A stretch of DNA of 64,000 nucleotides from Pseudomonas paralcaligenes (GTDB lineage Bacteria > Pseudomonadota > Gammaproteobacteria > Pseudomonadales > Pseudomonadaceae): assembly GCF_019655855.1 (NCBI RefSeq), contig NZ_BPFX01000014.1, forward strand, positions 253,176 to 317,175, in the 5' to 3' direction. A model generated the notes under the pieces. That model saw nothing but the letters and a program-made list of their open reading frames with translations, did not search any database and was not told where the DNA came from. The position numbers and the translations under genes were made by a program. Below are positions 10,303 through 20,144 of the stretch, in pieces (positions within the stretch are counted from its first letter, which is position 1; the number at the start of each line of letters is the position of its first letter).

Positions 10303-10848
10303 TTATTTACGCTTCTTGGGAGCGATGACCATCATCAGCTGGCGTCCTTCCAACTTGGGATGCTGTTCCACGGTGCCGATTTCGGCGAGGTCGGCTTCGA
10401 CCCGCTTCAACAGCTCCATGCCCAGCTCCTGGTGGGCCATCTCACGACCACGGAATCGCAAGGATACCTTGGCCTTGTCCCCTTCATTAAGGAAACGTAC
10501 CAGGTTGCGTAGTTTTACCTGGTAATCCCCTTCTTCCGTCCCTGGACGAAACTTGATTTCTTTGATCTGCTGCTGGTGCTGGTTCTTCTTCGCGATAGCA
10601 GCTTGCTTCTTCTTCTCGAACAGGTGCTTGCCGTAGTCCATGATCCGGCAAACTGGCGGGACGGCGTCAGCTGAGATCTCCACCAGATCCAGCTTGGCTT
10701 CTTCAGCCACACGCAGTGCCTCATCAATCGAAACAATGCCAATTTGCTCGCCATCCGCGCCAATCAGGCGGACTTCACGCGCAGTGATGTTCTCGTTGAT
10801 CGGTGCCTTCGGGACCGCCCGCTTGTCCTGTCTCATTTCACGCTTAAT
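10303..10848 (-). CDS. infC: Translation initiation factor IF-3 (probable AUU start)
   Basis: IF-3 binds the 30S subunit, keeps it apart from 50S and checks start-codon pairing. The N-domain ([16 protein letters not shown] onward), basic linker ([16 protein letters not shown]) and C-domain ([19 protein letters not shown]) are all present. The first ATG is at 10836 (177 aa), but an in-frame ATT at 10848 adds four residues and lies 8 nt after the GGAG that ends thrS. AUU starts are typical of infC, where they allow IF-3 to repress its own synthesis, so I chose 10848 (181 codons). An in-frame ATC at 10854 overlaps the thrS stop and is too close to the SD. Confidence 0.9.
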   Translation of the reverse strand: MKREMRQDKRAVPKAPINENITAREVRLIGADGEQIGIVSIDEALRVAEEAKLDLVEISADAVPPVCRIMDYGKHLFEKKKQAAIAKKNQHQQQIKEIKFRPGTEEGDYQVKLRNLVRFLNEGDKAKVSLRFRGREMAHQELGMELLKRVEADLAEIGTVEQHPKLEGRQLMMVIAPKKRK

Positions 10849-10853
10849 AGTGA

Positions 10854-12776
10854 TTACTCCGAATCTTGGCGACCACGCCGGGAAACCGCTTGCTTGAGCT
10901 GTTCGGCGAACTGTTCCAGAGGCATGGAGCCCAGGTCGACACCTTCGCGGGTACGCACAGCAACGGATCGTGTCTCAACTTCCCTGTCGCCAATAACCAG
11001 CAGATAGGGAACCTTGAGCAAAGTATGCTCGCGGATTTTAAAGCCGATTTTTTCGTTTCTCAAGTCCGACTTGGCACGGAATCCGCTTTGGTTGAGGGTT
11101 TTCTCCACTTCCAGAGCGAAATCGGCCTGCTTGTCGGTGATGTTCATCACCACTGCCTGCACCGGAGCCAGCCAGGACGGGAAGGCGCCCGCATAGTGCT
11201 CGATCAGCATGCCGATGAAACGCTCGAAGGAACCGAGAATCGCGCGATGCAGCATCACCGGGCGCTTGCGGTTGTTGTCCTCGGCGATATAGCTGGCATC
11301 CAGACGTTCCGGCAGGTTCGGATCGTACTGCAGAGTACCGCACTGCCAGTTACGCCCCAGGCAGTCCTTGAGGGTGAACTCGATCTTCGGGCCGTAGAAG
11401 GCACCTTCGCCAGGCTGGTATTCCCACTCCAGACCGGATTCGTTCAGCGCATCGGCCAGGGCGCCCTCGGCGCGATCCCACAGCTCGTCGGAACCCACGC
11501 GTTTGGCCGGACGAGTGGACAGCTTCATGGAGATATCGGAGAAGCCGAAGTCCGAGTACACCTGCAGAGTCAGCTTGATGAAGTCGGCCGCTTCCTTCTT
11601 CACCTGATCTTCGGTGCAGAAGATGTGCGCGTCGTCCTGGGTGAAGCCACGCACGCGCATGATGCCGTGCAGCGCGCCGGACGGCTCGTTGCGGTGGCAG
11701 GCGCCGAACTCGGCCATGCGCAGCGGCAGGTCGCGGTAGGACTTCAGGCCCTGGTTGAAGATCTGCACGTGGCACGGGCAGTTCATCGGCTTCACTGCGT
11801 AATCGCGGTTTTCCGAGTTGGTGGTGAACATGTTCTCGGCGTAGTTCGACCAGTGCCCGGAGCGCTCCCACAGGATGCGGTCGACCACCTGCGGCGTGCG
11901 CACCTCGACGTAGCCGTTCTCACGCTGCACCTGGCGCATGTACTGCTCCAGCACCTGGTAGACAGTCCAGCCGCCCGGGTGCCAGAACACCATGCCCGGC
12001 GCCTCTTCCTGCAGGTGGAACAGGTCCAGCTGCTTGCCGATGCGACGATGGTCGCGCTTCTCGGCTTCCTCGATGCGCTGGATGTAGGCCGCCAGCTGCT
12101 TCTTGTCCGCCCAGGCGGTGCCGTAGATACGCTGCAGTTGCTCGTTCTTCGAGTCGCCGCGCCAGTAAGCGCCGGAAATCTTGGTCAGCTTGAAGGATTT
12201 GAGGAAGCGAGTATTGGGCACGTGCGGACCGCGGCACATGTCCACGTATTCCTCGTGGTAGTACAGCCCCATCGCCTGCTCATTCGGCATGTCGTCGATC
12301 AGGCGCAGCTTGTATTCCTCGCCACGGGACCTGAATACCTCGATGACCTCGGCGCGCGGCGTCATCTTCTTGATGACGTCGTAGTCCTTGTCGATCAGCT
12401 CGGCCATGCGCTTCTCGATGGCTGCCAGATCTTCCGGAGTGAAGGGGCGGTCGATGGCGATGTCGTAGTAGAAGCCTTCCTCGATCACCGGACCGATCAC
12501 CATCCTGGCGTTCGGATAGAGCTGCTTGACCGCGTGACCGACCAGGTGGGCACAGGAGTGGCGGATGATTTCCAGCCCCTCTTCGTCCTTCGGCGTGATG
12601 ATCTGCAGAGTCGCGTCATTCTCAATCAGGTCGCAGGCGTCCACCTGCCGGCCGTCGACCTTGCCGGCCAGGGTGGCCTTGGCCAGGCCCGCGCCGATGG
12701 ACTGGGCCACCTCGAGCACGGAAACGGGATGATCGAACGAACGCTGACTGCCGTCGGGAAGAGTAATAATGGGCAT
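10854..12776 (-). CDS. thrS: Threonyl-tRNA synthetase
   Basis: 640 residues from ATG 12776 ([14 protein letters not shown]); GGAGG lies 4 nt upstream. A longer in-frame start at 12809 adds eleven residues that do not look like ThrRS. The protein has the N-terminal TGS domain (about 1-62), the editing domain with [10 protein letters not shown] (about 73-82), the class II catalytic core with zinc ligands including PMNCPCHV, and a C-terminal anticodon-binding domain. It charges tRNA-Thr. infC follows with its start 5 nt beyond the thrS stop. Confidence 0.98.
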   Translation of the reverse strand: MPIITLPDGSQRSFDHPVSVLEVAQSIGAGLAKATLAGKVDGRQVDACDLIENDATLQIITPKDEEGLEIIRHSCAHLVGHAVKQLYPNARMVIGPVIEEGFYYDIAIDRPFTPEDLAAIEKRMAELIDKDYDVIKKMTPRAEVIEVFRSRGEEYKLRLIDDMPNEQAMGLYYHEEYVDMCRGPHVPNTRFLKSFKLTKISGAYWRGDSKNEQLQRIYGTAWADKKQLAAYIQRIEEAEKRDHRRIGKQLDLFHLQEEAPGMVFWHPGGWTVYQVLEQYMRQVQRENGYVEVRTPQVVDRILWERSGHWSNYAENMFTTNSENRDYAVKPMNCPCHVQIFNQGLKSYRDLPLRMAEFGACHRNEPSGALHGIMRVRGFTQDDAHIFCTEDQVKKEAADFIKLTLQVYSDFGFSDISMKLSTRPAKRVGSDELWDRAEGALADALNESGLEWEYQPGEGAFYGPKIEFTLKDCLGRNWQCGTLQYDPNLPERLDASYIAEDNNRKRPVMLHRAILGSFERFIGMLIEHYAGAFPSWLAPVQAVVMNITDKQADFALEVEKTLNQSGFRAKSDLRNEKIGFKIREHTLLKVPYLLVIGDREVETRSVAVRTREGVDLGSMPLEQFAEQLKQAVSRRGRQDSE

Positions 12777-12964
12777 GGCGCCTCCTCTCCTAGTGGTGAC
12801 CCCTACCAAAGGTCACGTGGGTTGGGATGAGCCAGGAAGCGATCCGGCGGCATGCCTGCCAGACGATGGCAGGGGCCTTGCGGCAACCGGAACAGACCGC
12901 AGTCACTGGAGGTAAACGGAATCGCGGATGCTTCCAGAAAGCCTGGGCCCTGGCAAGCAGCCAA

Positions 12965-12996
12965 TAAAAAAGGGGTCGTATGAACGACCCCTTTCG
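12965..12996 (-). terminator. Rho-independent terminator of tRNA-Val
   Basis: On the minus strand a stem AAGGGGTCGT / ACGACCCCTT is followed by TTTT, directly after the CCA end of tRNA-Val. It separates the tRNA from thrS. Confidence 0.85.
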
Positions 12997-13000
12997 GATT

Positions 13001-13077
13001 TGGTAGGCACAATTGGACTCGAACCAACGACCCCCACCATGTCAAGGTGGTGCTCTAACCAACTGAGCTATGTGCCT
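13001..13077 (-). tRNA. tRNA-Val (GAC)
   Basis: A 77-nt cloverleaf with encoded CCA. The acceptor stem AGGCACA pairs with TGTGCCT. The D-stem is GCTC/GAGC and the anticodon stem CCACC/GGTGG. The loop TTGACAT gives anticodon GAC. The T-loop is TTCGAGT. It sits upstream of thrS on the same strand. Confidence 0.97.
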
Positions 13078-13262
13078 GCAATGGAGGCGCATTTTAGGGA
13101 GATTCGCCGGGGTGTCAATACCTTTTTTCGCTAAGCCACTGAAAAAGTGGATTTTTTGCTGCACAGCGCTGCGTTGAGAATTTTGCACAGAGGCTAGCCG
13201 GCTCATTTCCAGTCGGGTAGCATCGGCTCATTCCGTAAAAAATAAGAAACGCAGGTTAAAAT

Positions 13263-14546
13263 ATGACGCACACTCCCTACCCCCAGTCCCACTACGCAGC
13301 CTCGGCCAACCCGGTGCCGGAGCGCCCGGCCCTGCAGGGCGAGACCGAGACCGATGTCTGCATCATCGGCGCCGGCTACACCGGTCTCTCCACCGCCCTG
13401 TTCCTGCTGGAGAACGGTTTCAAGGTGACCATCGTCGAGGCGGCCAAGGTCGGATTCGGCGCCTCTGGCCGTAACGGTGGCCAGATCGTCAACAGCTACA
13501 GCCGCGACATCGACGTGATCGAGCGCACAGTCGGAGCCAAGCAGGCGCAGCTGCTCGGACAGATGGCCTTCGAAGGCGGTCGTATCATCCGCGAGCGCAT
13601 CGCCCAGTACGGCATCCAGTGCGACCTGAAGGACGGTGGCGTGTTCGCCGCCAACACACCCAAGCACATGAAGCACCTGGAGTCGCAGAAGAAGCTGTGG
13701 GAGCGCTACGGCCACACCCAGCTTGAGCTGCTCGACGCCAAGCGCATCCGCGAAGTGGTGGATACCGACAGTTATGTCGGCGGCATGCTCGACATGAGCG
13801 GCGGCCACATCCATCCGCTCAACCTCGCGCTGGGTGAAGCCGCCGCCGTCGAATCCCTGGGCGGCGTCATCCACGAGCAGAGCCCGGCGATCCGCATCGA
13901 GCGCGGCGCCAACCCGGTGGTGCACACCCCTGGCGGCCGGGTGAAGGCCAAGTTCGTGGTAGTCGCCGGCAACGCTTACCTGGGTAACCTGCTGCCGGAA
14001 CTGGCATCCAAGTCCATGCCCTGCGGCACCCAGGTGATCACCACCGAGCCGCTGTCCGACGAACTGGCGCGCAGCCTGCTGCCGCAGGACTACTGCGTCG
14101 AGGACTGCAACTACCTGCTGGACTACTACCGCCTCTCCGGCGACAAGCGCCTGATCTACGGCGGCGGCGTGATCTACGGTGCCCGCGACCCGGCGGACGT
14201 CGAGGCGATCATCCGGCCGAAGATGCTCAAGACCTTCCCGCAGCTGAAAGATGTGAAGATCGACTTCGCCTGGACCGGCAACTTCCTGCTGACCCTGTCG
14301 CGCCTGCCCCAGGTCGGCCGCATCGGCGACAACATCTATTACTCCCAGGGCTGCAGCGGCCACGGCGTCACCTACACCCACGTGGCCGGCAAGGCACTGG
14401 CGGAGGCACTGCGCGGCCAGGCCGAGCGCTTCGACGCCTTCGCCAACCTGCCGCACTACCCCTTCCCGGGCGGTCGCCTGTTCCGCGTGCCTTTCACCGC
14501 GCTGGGCGCCTGGTACTACAGCCTGCGCGACAAGCTGGGCGTGTAG
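13263..14546 (+). CDS. FAD-dependent oxidoreductase, DAO/PuuB-like (gamma-glutamylpolyamine oxidase type)
   Basis: 427 residues, as expected for PuuB/PauB-type oxidases. The N-terminal Rossmann motif CIIGAGYTGLSTALFLLE (about 37-54) binds FAD. GASGRNGGQIVNSYS (about 69-83) and the C-terminal YSQGCSGHGVTYTHVAGKAL are typical of the DAO family. Members oxidise gamma-glutamylputrescine or related polyamine derivatives; the substrate here is inferred. It is a single gene with its own terminator, and no polyamine genes adjoin it. Confidence 0.85.
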   Translation: MTHTPYPQSHYAASANPVPERPALQGETETDVCIIGAGYTGLSTALFLLENGFKVTIVEAAKVGFGASGRNGGQIVNSYSRDIDVIERTVGAKQAQLLGQMAFEGGRIIRERIAQYGIQCDLKDGGVFAANTPKHMKHLESQKKLWERYGHTQLELLDAKRIREVVDTDSYVGGMLDMSGGHIHPLNLALGEAAAVESLGGVIHEQSPAIRIERGANPVVHTPGGRVKAKFVVVAGNAYLGNLLPELASKSMPCGTQVITTEPLSDELARSLLPQDYCVEDCNYLLDYYRLSGDKRLIYGGGVIYGARDPADVEAIIRPKMLKTFPQLKDVKIDFAWTGNFLLTLSRLPQVGRIGDNIYYSQGCSGHGVTYTHVAGKALAEALRGQAERFDAFANLPHYPFPGGRLFRVPFTALGAWYYSLRDKLGV

Positions 14547-14560
14547 ACGATCCGAAAGGG

Positions 14561-14588
14561 AAACGGCGCCATCAGGCGCCGTTTCTGC
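14561..14588 (+). terminator. Rho-independent terminator
   Basis: A 10-bp stem AAACGGCGCC / GGCGCCGTTT with ATCA loop lies after the flavoprotein gene. It can serve both this gene and the convergent DUF2388 gene. Confidence 0.8.
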
Positions 14589-14891
14589 TTACAGGACGAG
14601 TATGGCCTGCGCCAGTTCGAGGTCACTCGCCCGCAGCTCCGGCAGGCGGTCGCGGACATGCCGCAGGGCCGCCTCCAGGCGGGCACCACGGATATCGCCC
14701 TGGCTGGCGATGAAACTGGCCGCATCGTCCCTGGCCTCGCGCACCACCTTGTCGTCGAAGGCCGACGAGGTGACATCGCTGATGCCATCCACCGTGTTGA
14801 CCATCGCGTCGGTGGTCACGACGAAACTGCTCGCGTTCGCCGACAGGCTGACCCCGAGGGCCAGCGCCGCCAGCCAATATTTGCCATGCAT
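14589..14891 (-). CDS. DUF2388 secreted protein
   Basis: 100 residues. A signal peptide (MHGKYWLAALALGVSLSANA, likely cleaved after ANA) is followed by SFVVTTDA, the start of the DUF2388 family seen mainly in Pseudomonas. The mature part is a short acidic helical domain, probably periplasmic. Function is unknown. It is convergent with the upstream flavoprotein and divergent from dusA. Confidence 0.85.
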   Translation of the reverse strand: MHGKYWLAALALGVSLSANASSFVVTTDAMVNTVDGISDVTSSAFDDKVVREARDDAASFIASQGDIRGARLEAALRHVRDRLPELRASDLELAQAILVL

Positions 14892-15023
14892 GATGCAAGC
14901 TCCTGTATTGCGGACTGATTTCGGTCGGGGAGATTACCCGTGGCCTCGTTGAAGGTATAGCAGCCACCCTCGCTGAGGTAGAATGCCCGGCCGCGTCCCG
15001 CTCCAGTATCTTCCGGCTCCTTC

Positions 15024-16016
15024 ATGCAGAATTCCTCCCCTCGCCCAGCCCTCTCCCGCCGTTTCTCCGTGGCGCCGATGATGGACTGGACCGATCGCCA
15101 CTGCCGTTTCTTCCTGCGCCAGCTGTCCAGCCAGGCGCTGCTGTATACCGAGATGGTCACCACCGGCGCCCTGCTGCATGGCGATGCGCAGCGCTTCCTG
15201 CGCTACCACGACTGCGAGCACCCGCTCGCCCTGCAGCTGGGCGGCAGCGATCCGGCGGACCTGGCCGCCTGTGCACGGATGGCGGAGGCGCATGGCTACG
15301 ACGAGGTCAACCTGAACGTCGGCTGCCCCAGCGACCGGGTGCAGAACAACATGATCGGCGCCTGCCTGATGGGCCATCCGCAGCTGGTGGCCGATTACGT
15401 GAAGGCCATGCGCGACGCCGTGACCATACCGGTGACGGTCAAGCACCGCATCGGCATCAACGGCCGCGACAGCTACGCCGAGCTGTGCGACTTCGTCGGC
15501 ACCGTGCGCGATGCCGGCTGCACCAGTTTCACCGTGCATGCGAGGATCGCCATCCTCGAAGGCTTGTCGCCGAAGGAGAACCGCGAGGTCCCGCCGTTGC
15601 GCTACGAGGTGGCGGCGCAGTTGAAGCAGGACTTCCCGGAGCTGGAGATCATCCTCAACGGCGGCATCAAGACGCTCGAGGAATGCCAGCAGCACCTGCA
15701 GACCTTCGACGGCGTGATGCTGGGGCGCGAGGCGTATCACAACCCCTACCTGCTGGCCCAGGTCGACCAGGCGCTGTTCGGCCTCGACAAGGCCGTGATC
15801 GGCCGGGCCGAGGCCCTGACGCGCCTGCGCCCCTACATCGAGGCGCACCTCGCCGAAGGCGGCGCCATGCATCACATCACCCGTCACGTTCTGGGGCTAG
15901 CCCAGGGCTTCCCGGGCGCGCGCCGCTTCCGCCAGCTGCTCTCGGTGGATGTGCACAAGACCCGCGAGCCCCTGGCGCTGCTCGACCAGGCCACCGAACT
16001 GCTCGCCGGCCGCTGA
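15024..16016 (+). CDS. dusA: tRNA-dihydrouridine(20/20a) synthase
   Basis: 330 residues. This FMN enzyme reduces U20/U20a in the tRNA D-loop. The N-terminal TIM barrel starts with [20 protein letters not shown]. The active-site cysteine is in NVGCPSDRV (about 109). VKHRIGIN and LNGGI mark phosphate and FMN contacts. A helical C-terminal domain ends with [17 protein letters not shown]. tal follows 76 nt downstream on the same strand. Confidence 0.96.
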   Translation: MQNSSPRPALSRRFSVAPMMDWTDRHCRFFLRQLSSQALLYTEMVTTGALLHGDAQRFLRYHDCEHPLALQLGGSDPADLAACARMAEAHGYDEVNLNVGCPSDRVQNNMIGACLMGHPQLVADYVKAMRDAVTIPVTVKHRIGINGRDSYAELCDFVGTVRDAGCTSFTVHARIAILEGLSPKENREVPPLRYEVAAQLKQDFPELEIILNGGIKTLEECQQHLQTFDGVMLGREAYHNPYLLAQVDQALFGLDKAVIGRAEALTRLRPYIEAHLAEGGAMHHITRHVLGLAQGFPGARRFRQLLSVDVHKTREPLALLDQATELLAGR

Positions 16017-16092
16017 AAAGCCCGAGCCAGACGTTGAAGCGCCCCTCAGGGCTCGGGTAAGGTCGAGGTCATCGCAAAGACAGGGCCTCGTC

Positions 16093-17016
16093 ATGACCTC
16101 CAAGCTGGACCAACTCAAGCAGTTCACCACCGTGGTCGCCGACACCGGCGACCTCGACGCCATCAGCCGGCTCAAGCCGGTGGACGCCACCACCAATCCC
16201 TCGCTGCTGCTCAAGGCCGCCGCCCTGCCCCGTTACGCCGAGCTGCTGGACCGCGCCGTGAGCGCCTGTGACGGCGACCTGGGACTCGCCTGCGACCGCT
16301 TCGGCGTGGCCGTCGGCCAGGAGATCCTCAACGTGATCCCCGGGCGGATTTCCACCGAGGTGGATGCCCGTCTCTCGTTCGACACCGAGGCTACCCTGGC
16401 CCGCGCCGAGCGCATCATCGGCCTCTACGAACAGGCCGGCGTCGGCCGCGAGCGGGTGCTGATCAAGATCGCCTCCACCTGGGAAGGCATCCGCGCCGCC
16501 GAGCGCCTGGAAAAGGCCGGCATCCAGACCAACCTGACGCTGCTGTTCTCCTTCGCCCAGGCCGTGGCCTGCGCCGATGCCGGAGTGTTCCTCATCTCGC
16601 CCTTCGTCGGGCGCATCTACGACTGGTACAAGAAGGCCGAGGGCCGCGACTTCGTAGGCGCGGAAGACCCCGGTGTGAAGTCCGTTTCACGCATCTATCA
16701 GTACTACAAGGCCAACGGCTACTCCACGGTGGTCATGGGCGCCAGCTTCCGCAACCTCGGCCAGATCGAACAGCTCGCCGGTTGCGACCGCCTGACCATC
16801 AGCCCCGAGCTGCTGCAGCAACTGGCCGACGACCAGGGCGAGTTGCCGCGCGTGCTCACGGCGAGCACGGGCGAGCCCCGCCAGGCACTGGACGAGAGCG
16901 CTTTCCGCTGGGCCATGAACGAGGACGCCATGGCCACCGAGAAGCTGGCGGAAGGCATCCGCCTGTTCGCCCGCGACCAGGAGAAGCTGGAGGCCCTGCT
17001 GGCCGCACGCCGCTGA
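16093..17016 (+). CDS. tal: Transaldolase
   Basis: 307 residues from ATG 16093 ([20 protein letters not shown]). It transfers a dihydroxyacetone unit in the non-oxidative pentose phosphate pathway. The signature [15 protein letters not shown] (about 34-48) is present, and the Schiff-base lysine is in [12 protein letters not shown] (about 133). A longer in-frame start at 15949 would lie inside dusA and was rejected. It ends at a strong bidirectional terminator shared with the convergent rssC. Confidence 0.97.
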   Translation: MTSKLDQLKQFTTVVADTGDLDAISRLKPVDATTNPSLLLKAAALPRYAELLDRAVSACDGDLGLACDRFGVAVGQEILNVIPGRISTEVDARLSFDTEATLARAERIIGLYEQAGVGRERVLIKIASTWEGIRAAERLEKAGIQTNLTLLFSFAQAVACADAGVFLISPFVGRIYDWYKKAEGRDFVGAEDPGVKSVSRIYQYYKANGYSTVVMGASFRNLGQIEQLAGCDRLTISPELLQQLADDQGELPRVLTASTGEPRQALDESAFRWAMNEDAMATEKLAEGIRLFARDQEKLEALLAARR

Positions 17017-17029
17017 TTTCGGAGAAAAC

Positions 17030-17066
17030 AAAAGGGGCGATGTCCGTGCGGACATCGCCCCTTTTC
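17030..17066. terminator. Bidirectional terminator between tal and rssC
   Basis: A stem of about 15 bp (AAAGGGGCGATGTCC and complement) with a GTGC loop is flanked by A- and T-runs, so it can end transcription from both sides. Confidence 0.9.
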
Positions 17067-17079
17067 ATATCGATGACGG

Positions 17080-17574
17080 CTAGCTGCGCTCCAGCGCGCT
17101 CACCAGGTCGTGAAAGGCCTCGCGATTGGACTCGTTGAGCCCCATGAGGATGCGGTGCGCTTCCAGCACCTTGGCCTTGACCACCTCTTCCGACTGATCC
17201 TGGGACGGCAGGTCGCTCAGGCATTCCGGGCAAGGAATCGGCCGGTCGACGATGTTGAACACCTGATCGAAGCCCATGGACTGCAGCAGGCGCGTGATGT
17301 CCTCGTGGGTGGTGACCACGGTGGGCAACAGGCCGATCTTCTGCCGGGAGAGGATGGACAGCTTGGCCAGCAGGCCAAGGGTGGTGCTATCGATGCTACG
17401 GGTTTCCGTCAGGTCGATGACGATCGCCGAAAAATTCAGCGCCGTGAAAATCTTCTCGATCGTTGAATCCAGTGCCGAACACAAGGTCAGGCGGACTTCG
17501 CCGACGAACTTCAGGACGAAGGTTCCGTCCTGCTCAGCGAACTGGATCCTACCGGGGCTATTCCCAGGGTTCAT
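17080..17574 (-). CDS. rssC: STAS-domain anti-sigma-factor antagonist RssC
   Basis: 164 residues. A STAS domain (about 10-115) carries TRSIDSTTLGLLAKL, which includes the phosphorylatable Ser/Thr region of anti-anti-sigma factors. A C-terminal extension with a CPEC pair follows. Its ATG overlaps the rssB stop (ATGA), so the two are translationally coupled. In the P. aeruginosa group this pair (rssB and a STAS gene next to tal) is thought to be the Pseudomonas form of the RssB sigma-S regulatory module. The partner phosphatase is RssB; the anti-sigma target is not visible here. An HsbA-like role is the alternative. Confidence 0.8.
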   Translation of the reverse strand: MNPGNSPGRIQFAEQDGTFVLKFVGEVRLTLCSALDSTIEKIFTALNFSAIVIDLTETRSIDSTTLGLLAKLSILSRQKIGLLPTVVTTHEDITRLLQSMGFDQVFNIVDRPIPCPECLSDLPSQDQSEEVVKAKVLEAHRILMGLNESNREAFHDLVSALERS

Positions 17575-18755
17575 GCAAGGTTCCTGCTCAACACCAGCAA
17601 GGCAATATCATCCGGCATATCGCGCAGATTGGCCAGACCGAAGACCTGGCGCAGCCCGTCGAGAGTGCCTCCGGCCTCGCTCACCAGCCTGGGGAGCGCG
17701 GCCTCCTTGTCTTTGAGCGTGTCGCCGGGCAAAAGGTCCAGAATACCGTCGGACATCAGGCTCAGGCTGAAGGACTGCGGCAGCTGCACGGCCAGGTCGC
17801 CGTAGCTGGCGTCCTCGAACAGCCCGACCGGCAGGCCGCGGCCTTCCAGGTAGCTCGCCTTGCCCTCGCTGAACAGCACCGGCAACGGCAGGTGGCCGCC
17901 GACGCTGTAGGTCAGCTGGCCGGTCTCCTCGTCGATCACGCCGCCCAGCATGGTCACGTGCTTGCCCAGCTTGCAGTTGAGCAGCCCGCGGTTGATGTGG
18001 GCGAGCACGTCGGACGGCTTGAACTCGGGCAGCACGCCATTGCGCCGCCACTCGTAGAGCAGGCGCGTGGTCATGAACTTGAGCAGCACGGTGACGAACG
18101 CCGACGAGGCGCCGTGACCAGAGACATCGGCCAGATAGAAGGCCACCCGTCGCTCGTCCACCCGGAAATAGTCGACGAAATCGCCGGACAGATAGAGAGA
18201 GGGAATGATCTGGTGGGCGAACTCCAGGCTGTCGGCCTGCCAGGGCGTGTTCGGCAGCATATTCATCTGCACCTGGCGCCCGGCGTTCTGGTCTTCCTGC
18301 AGCAGGTGCAGGCTGGCCTGCAGCTCGCGGTTGGCGGTTTCCAGCTTCTCGCGGTAGCGCTGGTTCTCCAGGCGCAGGTGAGAGCGATCCAAGGCGCGGC
18401 GCACCGAATGCTCCAGCACGGCCAGGTCTTCCAGCGGCTTGATCAGATAGTCGGCGGCGCCCAGGCGCAGGGCCTCGACCGCATCGCTCATCACCCCGGC
18501 ACCGGACACGACGATGACCGGGACTTCGCTGTTGAGCGCGTTGATCCGGCGGATCAGCTCGAGACCGTCGATCTGCGGCATGCGCAGATCGCAGATGATC
18601 ACCTCGGGCCGCTCGCGCTCGAACACCTCCAGCCCTTGCAACCCGTTCCCGGCCTGCAGGACCTGGAAACCGCTGTCGTCGAGGTAGGCCGCGAGGCTCG
18701 CACGCACCACCTCGTCATCATCGATAATCAGCAGCTTGGCGCTGGTTTTATGCAT
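17571..18755 (-). CDS. rssB: Response regulator with PP2C phosphatase output, RssB
   Basis: 394 residues from ATG 18755 (MHKTSAKLLIIDDDEVV). The REC domain (about 1-120) has the acidic IDDDE, phospho-acceptor VIICDLRMPQIDGL, VSGAG and the conserved lysine LIKPL. A coiled-coil signalling helix (about 135-165) leads to a SpoIIE/PP2C domain with the metal motif LADVSGHGASSA. The phosphatase would dephosphorylate the STAS protein encoded just downstream. Sequence upstream of 18755 in the same frame is non-coding in character. The match to P. aeruginosa RssB is from memory of its PP2C architecture and the tal neighbourhood. Confidence 0.85.
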   Translation of the reverse strand: MHKTSAKLLIIDDDEVVRASLAAYLDDSGFQVLQAGNGLQGLEVFERERPEVIICDLRMPQIDGLELIRRINALNSEVPVIVVSGAGVMSDAVEALRLGAADYLIKPLEDLAVLEHSVRRALDRSHLRLENQRYREKLETANRELQASLHLLQEDQNAGRQVQMNMLPNTPWQADSLEFAHQIIPSLYLSGDFVDYFRVDERRVAFYLADVSGHGASSAFVTVLLKFMTTRLLYEWRRNGVLPEFKPSDVLAHINRGLLNCKLGKHVTMLGGVIDEETGQLTYSVGGHLPLPVLFSEGKASYLEGRGLPVGLFEDASYGDLAVQLPQSFSLSLMSDGILDLLPGDTLKDKEAALPRLVSEAGGTLDGLRQVFGLANLRDMPDDIALLVLSRNLA

Positions 18756-18967
18756 GGGCCATCCAGGCAAACGACGCCGGAGAAGTTGAATTTGGCGCCT
18801 CGGAACAGACTGTACACCTGTGCTCGGACGATTCAAGGCGCAGACGGTACTCCCATCCGCCGGGCGATTCAAGCGGCCAGCCGATTGTCGCCAGGCGCCT
18901 TTACACCGCAAATCGGCGGGAGTTATAAGACCCTCCAGAGAGCGTCCCAAAACAAGAGGATAGGTCC

Positions 18968-19267
18968 ATGAGCCAGAACGATCGCGCCTACAGCGAGAAA
19001 CGCGACTTCATCCGCATGCGACTGGAAGCCCCCGTCACACTCCACCACGCCGGCAAGGAAATCCAGGCCCAGTGCCTCGACCTCTCCAGCACGGGCATGC
19101 AGGTGGAAGCGGACTGCCAGGTGGCCATGGGCGACAGGGTGAAGGTCCACATCCCTTCCGAGCACAGCGAACTGAAAGGGCTGGAAGCCGAGGCCGAGGT
19201 GGTGCGGATCATCCAGCTGGAAGACGGCCGGAGTTCGATCGGCCTGGCCATCCTGTCGATGACCTGA
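18968..19267 (+). CDS. PilZ-domain protein
   Basis: 99 residues, essentially one PilZ domain. The c-di-GMP contacts are visible: RDFIR (an RxxxR motif near residue 12) and DLSSTG (the DxSxxG motif near 39). Stand-alone PilZ proteins act as c-di-GMP-responsive adaptors; the partner is unknown. It is divergent from rssB and convergent with mlaA, with a terminator between. Confidence 0.9.
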   Translation: MSQNDRAYSEKRDFIRMRLEAPVTLHHAGKEIQAQCLDLSSTGMQVEADCQVAMGDRVKVHIPSEHSELKGLEAEAEVVRIIQLEDGRSSIGLAILSMT

Positions 19268-19284
19268 TCCGCAGGCGGAAAGAA

Positions 19285-19312
19285 AGAAGGCGGCCAATGG
19301 CCGCCTTTTTCA
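19285..19312. terminator. Bidirectional terminator between pilZ gene and mlaA
   Basis: Stem AAGGCGGCC / GGCCGCCTT with AAT loop and flanking A/T runs, between convergent genes. Confidence 0.85.
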
Positions 19313-19326
19313 TTGCCGCGAACGGC

Positions 19327-20043
19327 TCAGAAGTCGTCCACCACCTCGCCATCCTTCACGCGGAACTCGCGGTTCTGCAGATAGGCGTTGCGGATGAAGA
19401 TGTACTTGTCGCCGGTCATCATCTTTTCCGCCGATAGCAGGCTGGCGCGGGTATCGATCACGTTGACGGTGCGGGTGACGTTGCGGGTCGGTACATGGTC
19501 GATGTAGGGGTACGGGCCGAGGTAGCCGTCGGGAATCTTGGCGCCGGCGTCACGCACAGTGCTGGGCCCGAGGAACGGAATCACCAGGTAGGGGCCGCTG
19601 CCCAACCCCCAGGCGCCCAGGGTCTGGCCGAAGTCCTCGTCGTTGCGCTGCAGGCCCATCTCGCTGGCCACGTCGAAGAAGCCCAGCAGGCCGAAGGTGG
19701 TGTTGAAGATCAGGCGGCTGCCGTCGACGCCCGCATCGTGCACCTTGCCCTGCAGCAGGTCGTTGGCCAGGTTGCCGACGTCGCCGATATTGCGGAACAC
19801 GTTGTGCACGCCGTCTTCGAGGAACTGCGGGGTCACCGCCTGGTAGCCCTTGGCGACGGGCTTCAGGGCGTAGGTGTCGAGCGTATCGTTGAAGCGGAAG
19901 ATCGGGCGGTTAAAGCTCTCCCAGGGGTCTTCCTCGGCCGCGTTCGCCGCCAGCGGCAGCACGGCCATCGCGGCACAGGCACACAGGCGGCCCAGACGAT
20001 CGAGCCAGCTCGCACCGATCATTCGCATTTGCAGTCTCCCCAT
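19327..20043 (-). CDS. mlaA: MlaA/VacJ-family outer-membrane lipid-asymmetry protein
   Basis: 238 residues. MlaA extracts misplaced phospholipid from the outer leaflet of the outer membrane and passes it to periplasmic MlaC. The mature start EEDPWESFNRPIFRFNDTLD and LGAWGLGSGPYLVIPFLGPST are family signatures. The signal peptide ends ALAANA-like (LPLAANAAEED) and has no lipobox cysteine at the cleavage point, unlike E. coli MlaA, so it may not be a lipoprotein. Starts at 20028 or 20022 are alternatives. Confidence 0.93.
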   Translation of the reverse strand: MGRLQMRMIGASWLDRLGRLCACAAMAVLPLAANAAEEDPWESFNRPIFRFNDTLDTYALKPVAKGYQAVTPQFLEDGVHNVFRNIGDVGNLANDLLQGKVHDAGVDGSRLIFNTTFGLLGFFDVASEMGLQRNDEDFGQTLGAWGLGSGPYLVIPFLGPSTVRDAGAKIPDGYLGPYPYIDHVPTRNVTRTVNVIDTRASLLSAEKMMTGDKYIFIRNAYLQNREFRVKDGEVVDDF

Positions 20044-20144
20044 CGCATCAGTAGTGTGGCGGCCCGTGGCCAGCCGGATATCCTTGCAGGCCGCGCAGTA
20101 TAAACGTCGCTGTCCCGTATGGCAGCAGCATAGTGGACTCCAGC

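Noticed and set aside
10866-12830. 654-codon plus-strand ORF opposite thrS
   Set aside because: Antisense frame of a certain gene; long antisense ORFs arise from high GC and its translation has no recognisable domain.
13203-14456. 417-codon minus-strand ORF opposite the flavoprotein gene
   Set aside because: Antisense to a gene with clear FAD motifs; no motif of its own.
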